Shown: positions 35,724 through 44,422 of the stretch, one piece after another
How the letters are laid out: each line of letters begins with the position of its first letter
Numbering within the stretch: the first letter of the stretch is position 1
Source: Nocardia sp. NBC_00416
GTDB lineage: Bacteria > Actinomycetota > Actinomycetes > Mycobacteriales > Mycobacteriaceae
Direction: 5' to 3'
Length of the DNA stretch: 64,000 nucleotides
Assembly: GCF_036032445.1 (NCBI RefSeq)
Contig: NZ_CP107932.1
Span: 3,846,501 to 3,910,500, forward strand
The notes under the pieces: generated by a model
Database searches by the model: none
What the model saw: the letters and a program-made list of their open reading frames with translations, nothing else
What the model was told of the DNA's origin: nothing
Made by a program: the position numbers and the translations under genes

Positions 35724-36052
35724 ACGACCGCCGCTATGGCCTGGTCGTCGAGGTAGGCGTCGAGCTCGACGAAATGCAGTATCTGTACATGCATCGAGTC
35801 CATCGACGCACCGTTGACCGCCCTCGCCGCACACTGCACGTCATCAGCCACCCGCGAGGCGCCGGTGAGCTCCGTCAGCACACATCCCGCAGCCCGAGCG
35901 ATCGCCATCAACTCGTTCATCTTCGCCACGCGCTCACCACCGATGGTCCGCGACAAGGTCGACTGAGAGATCCCCGTGATGGCGGCAAGTTCTCGCTGAC
36001 TCAGCCCGGCAGCCTCGATGGCACGCGCGATCCGATCACCTGCGGTAATCAT
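35720..36052 (-). CDS. XRE-family HTH repressor, first gene of XRE-ImmA-PIN operon
   Basis: This is a 110-residue protein. Residues 8-60 form the XRE helix-turn-helix: RIARAIEAAGLSQRELAAIT, then a GISQSTLSRTI recognition helix. A short C-terminal segment follows that ends LELDAYLDD-like (FVELDAYLDDQAIAAV), typical of repressors encoded beside an ImmA/IrrE protease. It is likely cleaved by that protease. A palindromic operator lies between the promoter and its start, so it should be autoregulated. Confidence 0.88.
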   Translation of the reverse strand: MITAGDRIARAIEAAGLSQRELAAITGISQSTLSRTIGGERVAKMNELMAIARAAGCVLTELTGASRVADDVQCAARAVNGASMDSMHVQILHFVELDAYLDDQAIAAVV

Positions 36053-36067
36053 GCCCGAACCCTTCCT

Positions 36068-36121
36068 GAATCAGAATTTCTCTGGTGATTCATTGTATAA
36101 GTTTGGTCCGACATAGAGCAA
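36068..36121 (-). promoter_or_regulatory. Promoter and operator of the XRE-ImmA-PIN operon
   Basis: On the minus strand there is a -35-like TTGCTC (36121-36116), a 16-nt spacer and a -10-like TATACA (36099-36094). The inverted repeat GAATCA-N12-TGATTC (36068-36091) lies just downstream of the -10 and 16 bp before the ATG of the XRE gene. It is placed where a repressor would block initiation. Confidence 0.6.
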
Positions 36122-36533
36122 CGCCATCACACCGGCACGCTTCCAGGGGAAGGCGGCACTACTCAGCCGACAGGCATCCACAGAAGGAGCAAGGAGGGCG
36201 ATCTCCCGACGTAGGCGAAGCCGGTTTCCTAAGTCGCGGCGAAGGTCGATACGACGTGGAGTACCTGCTACCCACCACCGAACAACAGGCCCGCGACCAC
36301 ATCACCGACCCCGCCGGCCGCCCCCGACACACGCCACTGTGCGCTCCGGTCGCAACGCACAGACAGTGAAGTCCGGCTCGATCCGATAACGACGCAGCGA
36401 TGACACAGCAGATGGTCGGCTACGCGGCAAAGCTCACAGCCGCCATCCGAGATGGGTGCAGCGGCGGCGTGGGATAACTCTGGTAGCTGGGCGAAACCGG
36501 GGGGGTAACCGTGGGGTTGGATCAAAATAAACA
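36122..36533. other. Non-coding gap between XRE operon and tRNA-Ala
   Basis: No gene is supported here. A minus-strand stretch (about 36372-36440) has a CELCRVADHLLCHRC zinc-ribbon look, but with no start codon or clean frame, so it may be a decayed small mobile-element protein. This is the junction between the tRNA gene and the accessory region. Confidence 0.4.
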
Positions 36534-36564
36534 GGTCAGGCCCGGCGCTAGACCGGGCCTGACC
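36534..36564 (-). terminator. Intrinsic terminator of the tRNA-Ala transcript
   Basis: GGTCAGGCCCGG (36534-36545) and CCGGGCCTGACC (36553-36564) form a perfect 12-bp stem with a 7-nt loop. Reading on the minus strand, the stem is followed by a T-rich run (TGTTTATTTTG). It lies 13 nt beyond the tRNA 3' end. Confidence 0.75.
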
Positions 36565-36576
36565 TGGGGTTTCAGG

Positions 36577-36649
36577 TGGAGCTAAGGGGACTCGAACCCC
36601 TGACCCCCACACTGCCAGTGTGGTGCGCTACCAGCTGCGCCATAGCCCC
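36577..36649 (-). tRNA. tRNA-Ala (anticodon GGC)
   Basis: This 73-nt cloverleaf is on the minus strand. The acceptor stem GGGGCTA pairs with TAGCTCC, the D-arm has the GCGCAGCTGGTAGCGC pattern, and the T-arm contains GGTTCGAGTCC. The anticodon stem-loop is CACAC-TGGCAGT-GTGTG, giving anticodon GGC (36616-36614), which reads GCC. The CCA end is not encoded in full (ACCT). The accessory region lies on its 3' side, where integrases usually insert, though I see no duplicate of the tRNA end further left. Confidence 0.95.
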
Positions 36650-36743
36650 GGACGGTTGCCGCCGGTTCCCCGGCTGCCTGAACGAAGTTACACCACCTCC
36701 ACACCGGTAGCCAAATCGCCTGGATTCCGGGTGAACGCTGAGG

Positions 36744-37481
36744 TCACGGGGCCAGCTGCTGGACCCAGTCCGGCTCGTTGACGTCGATCTTGGTGGCGAC
36801 ATCGAACACACTGGGCGTTGCCGCGTCACCGTCGAGTGCGGCCTTCAAGTCTTCGAGGGTGCCGGGGGCCTGGTTCTTCACCTCGGCGATCCGGGCACCC
36901 TCGGAGATGCAGGTGCGGGCGGGTTCGGTGGCGCCGGATTCGGTGGCGATGGTGAGCAGCTCGTCGTCGGTGAGTTCGGAGCCTTCGTCCGGCTGGCGGG
37001 TGGTGAAGATCGTGTCGTGGAACTTCGAATAGGTGACGCCGGAACCGGTTTCCGCCACGCACTGCAGGGCCGCGATGGCGCGGGTGGAGTAGTCGCCGCT
37101 CGACGATTTGGGGTCGAGGAAGTTGACGAAGCGGTAGCGGATGGCGAGTTTGCCCTCGTCGAGTTTCTGGGCGAGCTCTTGGCCGTAGAGGGTTTCCAGG
37201 TGACCGCAGGCCGGGCACATGGGGTCTTCGTAGACCTCGATGGTTTTCGGGGCGTCGGGACGGCCGAGCCGCACGCCGCCGTCGCTCTGTAGCGCGGCGG
37301 TGACCGCCGCGTTGCGGACCGGGCCGTAGCCGTCGTTGCGGACCTCGGCTTCCTGGCCGCCGCCCCAGCGGTAGGCGAAGACGACGATCAGCGCGATCAG
37401 GACAAGGGCCAGGGCGCCGAGGGCGTAGGTGGTCCGGTTGGACATGGGCCGCGGGGTGTAGTCGGACGGCGAATTGCTCAC
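36744..37481 (-). CDS. Membrane-anchored DsbA-family thiol oxidoreductase
   Basis: This is a 245-residue protein. A single N-terminal transmembrane anchor (about residues 18-40, ALGALALVLIALIVVFAYRW) is followed by an extracellular thioredoxin fold with the active site DPMCPACGHLE (CPAC) and the helical insertion typical of DsbA/DsbG-like proteins. A cis-Pro is likely in ATPSVFD. It would introduce or isomerise disulfides in exported proteins. It is a single gene next to the tRNA. Confidence 0.9.
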   Translation of the reverse strand: MSNSPSDYTPRPMSNRTTYALGALALVLIALIVVFAYRWGGGQEAEVRNDGYGPVRNAAVTAALQSDGGVRLGRPDAPKTIEVYEDPMCPACGHLETLYGQELAQKLDEGKLAIRYRFVNFLDPKSSSGDYSTRAIAALQCVAETGSGVTYSKFHDTIFTTRQPDEGSELTDDELLTIATESGATEPARTCISEGARIAEVKNQAPGTLEDLKAALDGDAATPSVFDVATKIDVNEPDWVQQLAP

Positions 37482-37549
37482 GCGACCACTCTGCCGTATG
37501 GGGGCGAACCGGTCACGTGTGAATCACGCGAGACCGGGCGCCGACCCGC

Positions 37550-39022
37550 TCAGGACCGGGTTTTCGGATCCGCGTCGCCGATGGGTCCGCCCGGGAACCC
37601 GGTGGTTCCCGTACCCGTGGTCAGCCCGTCGACCGCTGCTTTCGACGCGCCCGCACGGTGCGCGGGAGGCTCGGCGCGGTCCGGGGCGGCGGGCGGGCGG
37701 TCCATCGGTTCGGGCACGATCAGCCAGGCCAGTGCGGCGACGGCCAGCAGCGATCCGGTGACGGCCAGGCCCGCGCCGTAGGAAAGCCGCTGGGCGATCG
37801 CGCCGACGACGATGGGCCCGAGGACGGTGCCCAGGTCCTGGGCCATCTGGAAACCCGCGAGCATGGTACCGCCGCGGGCGCGGGAGCCGATGATATCGCC
37901 GACGGCGGCCTGCTGGGCGGGGGTGAACAGGCCCGACCCGATCCCGGCGACGAACGAGGTGACCAGCAGCCAGGTCAGGTTCGGGGCCAGGCCGAGGCCG
38001 GTGGTGCCGACCGCGCACACCAGCGCGCCGGAGATCAGCAGGGGGCGGCGGCCGTAGCGGTCGGACAGCCGGCCGGAGAAGAACAGCACGGTCGCGTTGC
38101 CGGCGGCGAATATCGTGAGCGCCACGCCGGCCATCCCGGACGGCTGGCCGAGCACCTCGACCACCAGCAGCGGGACGAGCGCCATGCGCACTCCGAACAC
38201 GGCGGCGCCGTTGGCGAAGTTGGACCACAGCGCCGCCCGGTACTCGGGGCGTGCCAGACCTTGCCGGAAGCTGACGGTGCGGATGTCGGCCCCCGATTCG
38301 GATTCGGCGATCCGGGAGTCGCGCAGGTTGAAGTAGACGACCGCGACCGCCGCCAGCAGGGCGGTCGCGTAGATCAGGAAAGGGGCGCGCAATCCGAAGC
38401 CGGCCAGCACGCCGCCGATCAGGGGCCCGGACAGCCCGCCGATGAGGAAACAGGTGGACCACAATCCGGTGACCCGGCCGCGTTCGGCGGGCGGCGACAG
38501 CCGGATCACGAGGGCCATCGATGAGACGGTGAACATGGTGGACCCGACCCCGCCGAGCGACCGCAGCACGATCAGCTGCCAGTAGGTCTGTGCGAAGGCA
38601 CTGGCGCCGGTGGAGACCGCCACGATGAGCAGCCCCACCATGTAGATCCGTCGTTCGCCCAGCAACTGCACCAGCCGCCCACTGACCGGCGCGAACAGCA
38701 ACCGCATGGCGGCGAAGGCGCTGACGATGGCCGAGGCGGCCGCGATGCCGACCCCGAAACTCAGCGCGAACTGCGGGAGAATCGGCGACACCAGGCCGAA
38801 TCCGATCGATACACAGAACGCCGCGCCGAGCAGGACCCAGATCTCACTGGGCAGCGGGGGCCTGCCGGATCTGCTCGATCGCAGGCGGGCCGAGATCCGT
38901 CCGCCCGATACGGGTACCGCGGCCCGTCCACCCGATCCGTACTCGCTCCCGGACCCGGGTCGATCATCTGCCACGGCCTCACCACTCACCCAGGCACTCA
39001 ACGCCGGGCCACACGTCACCAT
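37550..39022 (-). CDS. MFS transporter (DHA1-like, 12 TM)
   Basis: This is a 490-residue protein. Transmembrane domain 1 begins EIWVLLGAAFCVSIGFGLVS. The conserved inner loop is FAPVSGRLVQLLGERR, and the central-loop counterpart is SGRLSDRYGRRPL. Polar extensions are found at both ends (about 55 residues N-terminal, 50 residues C-terminal). It is likely an efflux pump of unknown substrate. The ATG at 39022 is used here, but a GTG at about residue 13 is an alternative. Confidence 0.85.
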   Translation of the reverse strand: MVTCGPALSAWVSGEAVADDRPGSGSEYGSGGRAAVPVSGGRISARLRSSRSGRPPLPSEIWVLLGAAFCVSIGFGLVSPILPQFALSFGVGIAAASAIVSAFAAMRLLFAPVSGRLVQLLGERRIYMVGLLIVAVSTGASAFAQTYWQLIVLRSLGGVGSTMFTVSSMALVIRLSPPAERGRVTGLWSTCFLIGGLSGPLIGGVLAGFGLRAPFLIYATALLAAVAVVYFNLRDSRIAESESGADIRTVSFRQGLARPEYRAALWSNFANGAAVFGVRMALVPLLVVEVLGQPSGMAGVALTIFAAGNATVLFFSGRLSDRYGRRPLLISGALVCAVGTTGLGLAPNLTWLLVTSFVAGIGSGLFTPAQQAAVGDIIGSRARGGTMLAGFQMAQDLGTVLGPIVVGAIAQRLSYGAGLAVTGSLLAVAALAWLIVPEPMDRPPAAPDRAEPPAHRAGASKAAVDGLTTGTGTTGFPGGPIGDADPKTRS

Positions 39023-39115
39023 TCCCCGCGTCGGGGCGGGGATTACCGTCGCAGGGGTCGCGGCGCTACCGGAAGAGCACCGTCGAGCCTCGGGAGCATC
39101 GCGGACGCGTTCGGG

Positions 39116-40753
39116 CTATCCGCCGGTCAGCACCCGCCCGACCATCTCCTGCGCGGCCTCCTGCACCTTCGCGAGGTGTTCGGGACCGTGGAACGACTCC
39201 GCGTAGATCTTGTACTTGTCCTCGGTGCCCGAAGGTCGCGCCGCGAACCAGGCATTGTCGGTGCTCACCTTCAACCCGCCCAGTGACGCGCCGTTGCCCC
39301 GGGCTCGGGTGGCGACCTCGGTGATCGGTTCGCCCGCGATCTCGGCACCGGTGACCTGGCCGGGGTCGAGTGCGGCGAGCAGTTTCTTCTGCTCGGGGTC
39401 GGCGGGAGCGTCGATCCGGGCGTAGGCGGGACTGCCGTAGCGGCGCTCGAGTTCGTGGTAGCGAGCCGACGGGCTCTGTCCGGTGACCGCGGCGATCTCG
39501 GCGGCCAGCAGAGCCATCAGGATCCCGTCCTTCTCGGTGGTCCAGACGGTCCCGTCCATCCGCAGGAACGACGCGCCGGCGCTCTCCTCGCCCCCGAACG
39601 CGAGACTGCCGCTGAACAGGCCGGGGACGAACCATTTGAACCCGACCGGCACCTCGTGGACGTCCCGGCCCAGCACACTCACCACCCGATCGATCATCGA
39701 GGAGGTGACCGCGGTCTTGCCGATCTTGGTGAGCGCGTCCCAGCCCCGGCGGTTGGCCACCAGGTATTCGATGGCCACCGCCAGGAAATGGTTCGGGTTC
39801 ATCAGGCCGCCGTCGGGTGTGACGATGCCGTGCCGGTCGGCGTCGGCGTCGTTGCCGGTGGAGATGTCGTAGTCGTCGCGGATCGCGACCAACGAGGCCA
39901 TGGCGTGGGGCGACGAGGGGTCCATCCGGATCTGGCCGTCGCTGTCCAGCGTCATGAAGCGCCAGGTGGGATCCACGGTCGGATTCACCACCTCGAGATC
40001 GAGGTCGTAGCGCTGACCGATCTCCTCCCAGTAGTCGACGCTGGCGCCGCCCATCGGATCGGCGCCGAGCCGGATCCCCGCGCCCCGAATGGCGTCCAGG
40101 TTCAGGACCGCGGGCAGGTCGGCTATGTAGTGGTCGAGATAGTCGTAGCGCCCGACCACATCCATCGCCTGGGTCAGCGGGGCACGTTTCACCCCGGCCA
40201 GGCCGCCGCGCAACAGTTCGTTGGCGCGTTCGGCGATGCTGTCGGTGGCGCCGGTATCGGCCGGGCCGCCGTGCGGGGGGTTGTATTTGATGCCGCCGTC
40301 CCGCGGCGGGTTGTGCGAGGGGGTCACCACGATGCCGTCGGCCTGGTGCCGGGTCTCGTCCCGGTTGTGCCGCACCACCGCGTGACTCAGCGCGGGTGTC
40401 GGGGTGTAGCGGCCGCGGGAGTCGACCACGGCGCCTATCTCGTTTCCGGCCAGCACCTCGAGGACCGTGGTCCAGGCGGGTTCGGACAGCGCGTGGGTGT
40501 CGCGTGCCAGATAGACGGGTCCGGTGATCTCGCGGGTCGCCCGGTATTCGACGATCGCCTGGGTGATGGCCAGGATATGCGCCTCGTTGAACGTGCCGTC
40601 GAGGCTCGAACCACGATGACCGGAGGTGCCGAACGCCACCCGCTGGGTGGGTTCGGCGGGATCCGGTACCCGGCTGTAGTACGCGGTCACCAGTCCCGGA
40701 ACGTCCACCAGATCGCCTGGGCGGGCGGGCCGTCCGGCTCGGTTGTGGGCCAT
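39116..40753 (-). CDS. pgm: Phosphoglucomutase (alpha-D-glucose phosphate-specific)
   Basis: This is a 545-residue protein of the Pgm type. The substrate loop is QRVAFGTSGHRGSSLDGTFN, the catalytic phosphoserine loop is VTPSHNPPRDGG, the metal-binding loop is GNDADADRHG, and the phosphate-binding loop is RPSGTEDKYKIY. It interconverts glucose 1-phosphate and 6-phosphate for glycogen, trehalose and cell-wall precursor synthesis. AGGGAGA precedes the ATG at 40753. Confidence 0.95.
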   Translation of the reverse strand: MAHNRAGRPARPGDLVDVPGLVTAYYSRVPDPAEPTQRVAFGTSGHRGSSLDGTFNEAHILAITQAIVEYRATREITGPVYLARDTHALSEPAWTTVLEVLAGNEIGAVVDSRGRYTPTPALSHAVVRHNRDETRHQADGIVVTPSHNPPRDGGIKYNPPHGGPADTGATDSIAERANELLRGGLAGVKRAPLTQAMDVVGRYDYLDHYIADLPAVLNLDAIRGAGIRLGADPMGGASVDYWEEIGQRYDLDLEVVNPTVDPTWRFMTLDSDGQIRMDPSSPHAMASLVAIRDDYDISTGNDADADRHGIVTPDGGLMNPNHFLAVAIEYLVANRRGWDALTKIGKTAVTSSMIDRVVSVLGRDVHEVPVGFKWFVPGLFSGSLAFGGEESAGASFLRMDGTVWTTEKDGILMALLAAEIAAVTGQSPSARYHELERRYGSPAYARIDAPADPEQKKLLAALDPGQVTGAEIAGEPITEVATRARGNGASLGGLKVSTDNAWFAARPSGTEDKYKIYAESFHGPEHLAKVQEAAQEMVGRVLTGG

Positions 40754-40800
40754 GCTCGGGTCTCCCTTCGTGGTCGGCCGCACGCGGCTGGTCATCGTGA

Positions 40801-41151
40801 TCATCCGAACAGCCCCGCGGTCACGACGGCGAGCGACACCGCGGCGAGGCAGGACCCGGCGGCGAGCACGATAGCGCCGAGCGCGTAGGCGCCGCCGGTG
40901 GCCGACCCGATCGTCCCGGAGCCGGCGGCGCCGAAGGTGGTGGGCGGACCGCACGATCCGGTACCCGCGCCCGCCGGCGGCACCCGGCCCGCATCCGCTC
41001 CGATCAGTGCACCCGGTAGCGCCGAGTCAACAATGCTAACCGGCGATGTACCCACGGGCAGCGGGGAACCGGCACCCGCGGTGACCAGAGCGACCGCGCG
41101 CCCTGCCCGGTACCACGCCGGTTCGTCGGCGACCTTCCGGAACGCGGTCAT
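40801..41151 (-). CDS. Small membrane protein, 116 aa
   Basis: This Ala/Gly-rich frame starts MTAFRKVADEPAWYRAGRAV and has one or two hydrophobic helices near the C terminus (YALGAIVLAAGSCLAAVSLA). No family recognised. A 19-codon frame directly upstream ends in a TGA that overlaps its ATG (ATGA), so the gene may be translated by coupling. Composition is biased enough that chance cannot be ruled out. Confidence 0.45.
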   Translation of the reverse strand: MTAFRKVADEPAWYRAGRAVALVTAGAGSPLPVGTSPVSIVDSALPGALIGADAGRVPPAGAGTGSCGPPTTFGAAGSGTIGSATGGAYALGAIVLAAGSCLAAVSLAVVTAGLFG

Positions 41152-41207
41152 CGGACGGTCGCCCGCTGACCCGGCCGCCACTGGTGAACCGAACGCGACA
41201 CCTTCAT
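41148..41207 (-). CDS. Possible 19-codon leader ORF coupled to the gene at 40801
   Basis: An ATG at 41207 preceded by GAGAGGGG opens the frame MKVSRSVHQWRPGQRATVR, which stops at the TGA overlapping the next start (ATGA). This spacing fits a translationally coupled leader peptide. The downstream ATG has no ribosome site of its own, which supports coupling. Confidence 0.35.
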   Translation of the reverse strand: MKVSRSVHQWRPGQRATVR

Positions 41208-41509
41208 GACCCGACCCCTCTCGCTTGTACCGTCTTACGTTCAGCTCATGCCGTACCGCGTTGTCCCGCCGCGCCTTTCCGCAGACCCCATCAGGTGGCC
41301 GGAGCCCGGTCACGACCGTGTCCGGGTAGGTCACCACTGTCCCCCCGAGGTATCCGAGCCCCGCGTCGGCGGCATCCGATTCGAGCAGTGTACGAACCTC
41401 CGCGCCACCATCGGAAAGGGTGGTGGACAACACGGCTGCCGAATACCCACGGTTGTTCACCCGCAACGGTATCCGCAGGCTGCCCGGGAGATCCGCTCGG
41501 CCGGATCGA
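41208..41509. other. Non-coding gap upstream of the TetR gene
   Basis: No supported gene in this stretch of about 300 bases. It must contain the divergent promoters of the small membrane-protein unit and of the TetR regulator. Confidence 0.4.
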
Positions 41510-41540
41510 AACCGGGTCCGGTTAATTCGTAGCTTGCTAC
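41510..41540. promoter_or_regulatory. Two palindromes before the TetR gene
   Basis: AACCGG-GT-CCGGTT (41510-41523) and GTAGC-TT-GCTAC (41529-41540) are perfect inverted repeats in the 32 bp before the tetR ATG. The first is a plausible operator for an autorepressing TetR protein. Confidence 0.5.
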
Positions 41541-41541
41541 C

Positions 41542-42234
41542 ATGCCGGATGTGAATCTCGCCACCACCGCGCCCGGGACGCGCCGTCTCCGGGTCGACGC
41601 GGCGCGCAACCAGCAGCGCATCGTGGACGCCGCACGCGAGCTGTTCGCCGATCGTGGACTCGAGATCACGCTCGACGATGTGGCCGAACGCGCCGGAGTC
41701 GGAGTGGGCACGGTGTACCGGCGGTTCGCGAACAGACGCGAACTCGTCTCCGAGGTTTTCACCGGCCATATCCGCGAATTCGCCGAAGTGGCCGAGGAAG
41801 CGCTCGTCGCCGACGATCCATGGGAGGGTCTGGTGCGGCTCTTCGAGTACGCCTGCCGGCGGATGGCCACCGATCGCGGCTTCAGCGAGGTCATGCTCGA
41901 GCTGGGCGAGGACCGTGCCCGGTTCGACTGTCCGCGCGAAGAGATCGGTCCCACGGTCGCGGCCGTGATGGAGCGGGCCAGGGCAGCCGGGGTGGTTCAG
42001 CCCGGCATCGAGGCGACCGATCTGTTCGCACTGATCTACATGGTCGATTCGCTGGCCGATTTCGCCCGCCCGATCGATTCCGATATCTGGCGGCGGTACA
42101 TGGCGATCACGCTGAACGGGATCCGCGCCGCCGACACCCCGCCGCAGGCGCTGACCGTGAACGCGCTCAGCCTGGCCGAGGTCGAGCAGGCCAAGGCGGC
42201 GAAACCGGGTCCGTTCCCGAGCCGCCGCCGCTGA
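41542..42234 (+). CDS. TetR family transcriptional regulator
   Basis: This is a 230-residue protein. The N-terminal HTH reads QQRIVDAARELFADRGLEIT, then LDDVAERAGVGVGTVYRRFA, the classic TetR pattern. A helical ligand-binding domain of about 150 residues follows, with conserved Trp/Phe. It starts at the ATG at 41542, next to two palindromes. The gene downstream (lactone oxidase, same strand, 70 bp away) may be its target. Confidence 0.93.
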   Translation: MPDVNLATTAPGTRRLRVDAARNQQRIVDAARELFADRGLEITLDDVAERAGVGVGTVYRRFANRRELVSEVFTGHIREFAEVAEEALVADDPWEGLVRLFEYACRRMATDRGFSEVMLELGEDRARFDCPREEIGPTVAAVMERARAAGVVQPGIEATDLFALIYMVDSLADFARPIDSDIWRRYMAITLNGIRAADTPPQALTVNALSLAEVEQAKAAKPGPFPSRRR

Positions 42235-42304
42235 TCCGGGCGCATCCGCGGCCTGTCTCCGGTTCACCCGACGGCGGACGCCGCCGTCCCCTAGAGTTGG
42301 ACGT

Positions 42305-43633
42305 GTGACCAAGTTATGGGTGAACTGGGCCGGTGATCAACAGTGCGCGCCGGCTCGACTCCGCGCACCGCGCGATCACGCCGAACTGGCCGCCGAACTG
42401 GCCCGGGCCGCCGACCACGGGCACCGGGTCCGAGTGGCCGGGGCCGGCCACTCGTTCACCGATACCTGCCTCACCGACGGCCTGTTACTCGACCTCTCCC
42501 GGATGAACCGCGTCCTGGACGTCGATCGTGAATCCGGCCTGGCCCGGGTCCAGGCCGGTATGACGCTGGCCGCGCTCAACACCCGGCTGGACGACTACGG
42601 GCTGGCCTTCCCGAATCTCGGGGATATCGACGTGCAGACCATCGCGGGCGCCACCGCCACCGGCACACACGGCACCGGCGGCCGACTGCCCAATATCTCC
42701 GCGGCACTGCACGCGGTGGAGATGATGACCGCCGACGGAAACGTCGTCGAACTGACCGAGGACTCCGATCCCCAGGCCTGGCGCGCCGCCCGAGTCGGCA
42801 TCGGGGCGCTCGGCGTGGTCACCGCGTTCACCCTCCGACTCGTCCCATCGTTCGTGCTCGAGGGCATCGAACGGCCGATTCCGGTCGACGAGGTGCTCGC
42901 CGACCTCGATTCCCATATCGACGGCAACGACCATTTCGAGTTCTACATGTTCGCGCACAGCCCGATCGCGATGACCAAACGCAACAATCGCGTCGAGCTG
43001 CCGGCCGCTCCCCGGGCCGAGATCGTGGACTGGTTCGCCGATATCCTGCTGTCCAATTACGCGTTCGACGGACTGTGCCGACTGGCTCGCCGCCGACCCG
43101 CGCTCATTCCCTGGATCCAGCGCGGCGCCGCCTACGCGGGCAGTTACCGCCGCCAAGTGGATCGCTCGTATCGAGTGTTCACCAGTCCGCGACTGTTCCG
43201 GTTCACCGAGATGGAGTACGCGATCCCGCGCGCGCATTCGGCGGCCGCCATCCGCGAGATCAAGGACACCGCGAAACGTTTCGACAGCCCGATGCCGATC
43301 GAGGTGCGCTGGGTGGCGGGCGACGACGCTTTCCTCTCCCCTGCGGGCGGGCGCGCGACCTGCTATATCGCGGTGCACCAATACCAGGGGATGGATCACG
43401 AGCCGTTCTTCCGCGCCTGCGAAGCGATATTCGACCGCTACGACGGCCGGCCGCACTGGGGTAAACGCCACTACCAGTCCGCGGCCACACTGCGCACCCG
43501 CTACCCCGAGTGGGACCGGTTCGCCGCGGTACGCCGGCGCTTCGACCCCGACGGGCGGTTCGCCAACGACTACTCGGACCGAGTGCTCGGCCCGGTCTCA
43601 GCGGCCCAGGATCCGGTCGACCAGTACGGGTAG
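42305..43633 (+). CDS. D-arabinono-1,4-lactone oxidase-like FAD oxidoreductase
   Basis: This is a 442-residue protein. The FAD-binding part (PCMH/VAO type) holds VRVAGAGHSFTDTCLTDG, where the His of AGHSF is the usual covalent-FAD attachment site, and GATATGTHGTG. The C-terminal ALO domain ends ...RTRYPEWDRFAAVRRRFDPD, containing the family motif RxxYPxWxxF. It would oxidise an aldonolactone (vitamin C-like). The GTG at 42305 gives the start MTKLWVNWAG. The last 36 bp overlap the convergent sirtuin gene. Confidence 0.9.
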   Translation: MTKLWVNWAGDQQCAPARLRAPRDHAELAAELARAADHGHRVRVAGAGHSFTDTCLTDGLLLDLSRMNRVLDVDRESGLARVQAGMTLAALNTRLDDYGLAFPNLGDIDVQTIAGATATGTHGTGGRLPNISAALHAVEMMTADGNVVELTEDSDPQAWRAARVGIGALGVVTAFTLRLVPSFVLEGIERPIPVDEVLADLDSHIDGNDHFEFYMFAHSPIAMTKRNNRVELPAAPRAEIVDWFADILLSNYAFDGLCRLARRRPALIPWIQRGAAYAGSYRRQVDRSYRVFTSPRLFRFTEMEYAIPRAHSAAAIREIKDTAKRFDSPMPIEVRWVAGDDAFLSPAGGRATCYIAVHQYQGMDHEPFFRACEAIFDRYDGRPHWGKRHYQSAATLRTRYPEWDRFAAVRRRFDPDGRFANDYSDRVLGPVSAAQDPVDQYG

Positions 43634-44422
43634 CGCGGTGCCGATGGGTTCGCGCACGACCTCGGTGGCCAGCGAATCGTAGGGTGTGGGTTCGGCGTTC
43701 ACGATGATCAGATCGGCGCCCGCGGCCACTGCTCGCCCGCACAGGGAGGCCGCCGGCTCCACCTGGAGCGAAGTCCCGATGGCGAGGAATATGTCCGCGG
43801 TCTCGGCGGCCAGCGACGCTTTGATCAGCGTCCGGCGGTCCAGCGCCTGACCGAACATGATGACGTCCGCCTTGAGCACTCCACCGCATACCGGGCAGGG
43901 CGGGTCGGCCACACCGGCCGCGACCCGTTCCAGGGTCGCGGCCATGGTTGCGCGGTAGTCGCACTGCACGCAGACGACATCGAACATATTGCCGTGGATC
44001 TCCAGCACCCGCTGCGGCGCGGAACCGGCACGTTGATGCAGCCTGTCGATGTTCTGGGTGATGATCGTCAGCGCCCGCCCGGCCCGCTCCAACTCCACCA
44101 GCGCGCGATGGGCGCCGTTCGGTTCCGCGCCCCAGGCGGGATTGTCCCGGCGGGCGCGCCAGGACCGCTCCCGCAGGTCGGGGTCGGCCAGGTAGTTGTC
44201 GTAGGTGGACAGCAGTTCGGCGATGGGGTCCTCGGTCCAGACTCCGCGCGGCCCACGGAAATCCGGGATACCGCTGTCGGTGGAGATCCCGGCTCCGGTC
44301 AGCGCCGCGATACGGCCGGTGCGCTCGTACCAGTCGGTCACCGCCGGACCCCCGGGACCGGAGCCGCCCGGTGCAGGGCCCGGCAGCGCGGCGCCCGATG
44401 GCATCGATTCCACATACCCCAA
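43598..44422 (-). CDS. NAD-dependent protein deacylase (SIR2/sirtuin)
   Basis: This is a 274-residue protein. NAD-binding motifs are GAGISTDSGIPDFRGP and TQNIDRLHQRAG, the catalytic His is in EIHGN, the zinc finger is CVQC ... CPVC, and the last NAD-site motif is AIGTSLQVEPA. It removes acetyl or other acyl groups from lysines using NAD. The N-terminal 25 residues are Gly/Pro-rich and may be a poor start; an internal GTG at TDWYERTG is an alternative. Convergent with the lactone oxidase. Confidence 0.93.
   Translation of the reverse strand: MGYVESMPSGAALPGPAPGGSGPGGPAVTDWYERTGRIAALTGAGISTDSGIPDFRGPRGVWTEDPIAELLSTYDNYLADPDLRERSWRARRDNPAWGAEPNGAHRALVELERAGRALTIITQNIDRLHQRAGSAPQRVLEIHGNMFDVVCVQCDYRATMAATLERVAAGVADPPCPVCGGVLKADVIMFGQALDRRTLIKASLAAETADIFLAIGTSLQVEPAASLCGRAVAAGADLIIVNAEPTPYDSLATEVVREPIGTALPVLVDRILGR

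Noticed and set aside
36372..36440. CxxC ... CxxC zinc-ribbon-like stretch on the minus strand
   Set aside because: No start codon or continuous frame; the long frame runs into the tRNA gene. At most a remnant.
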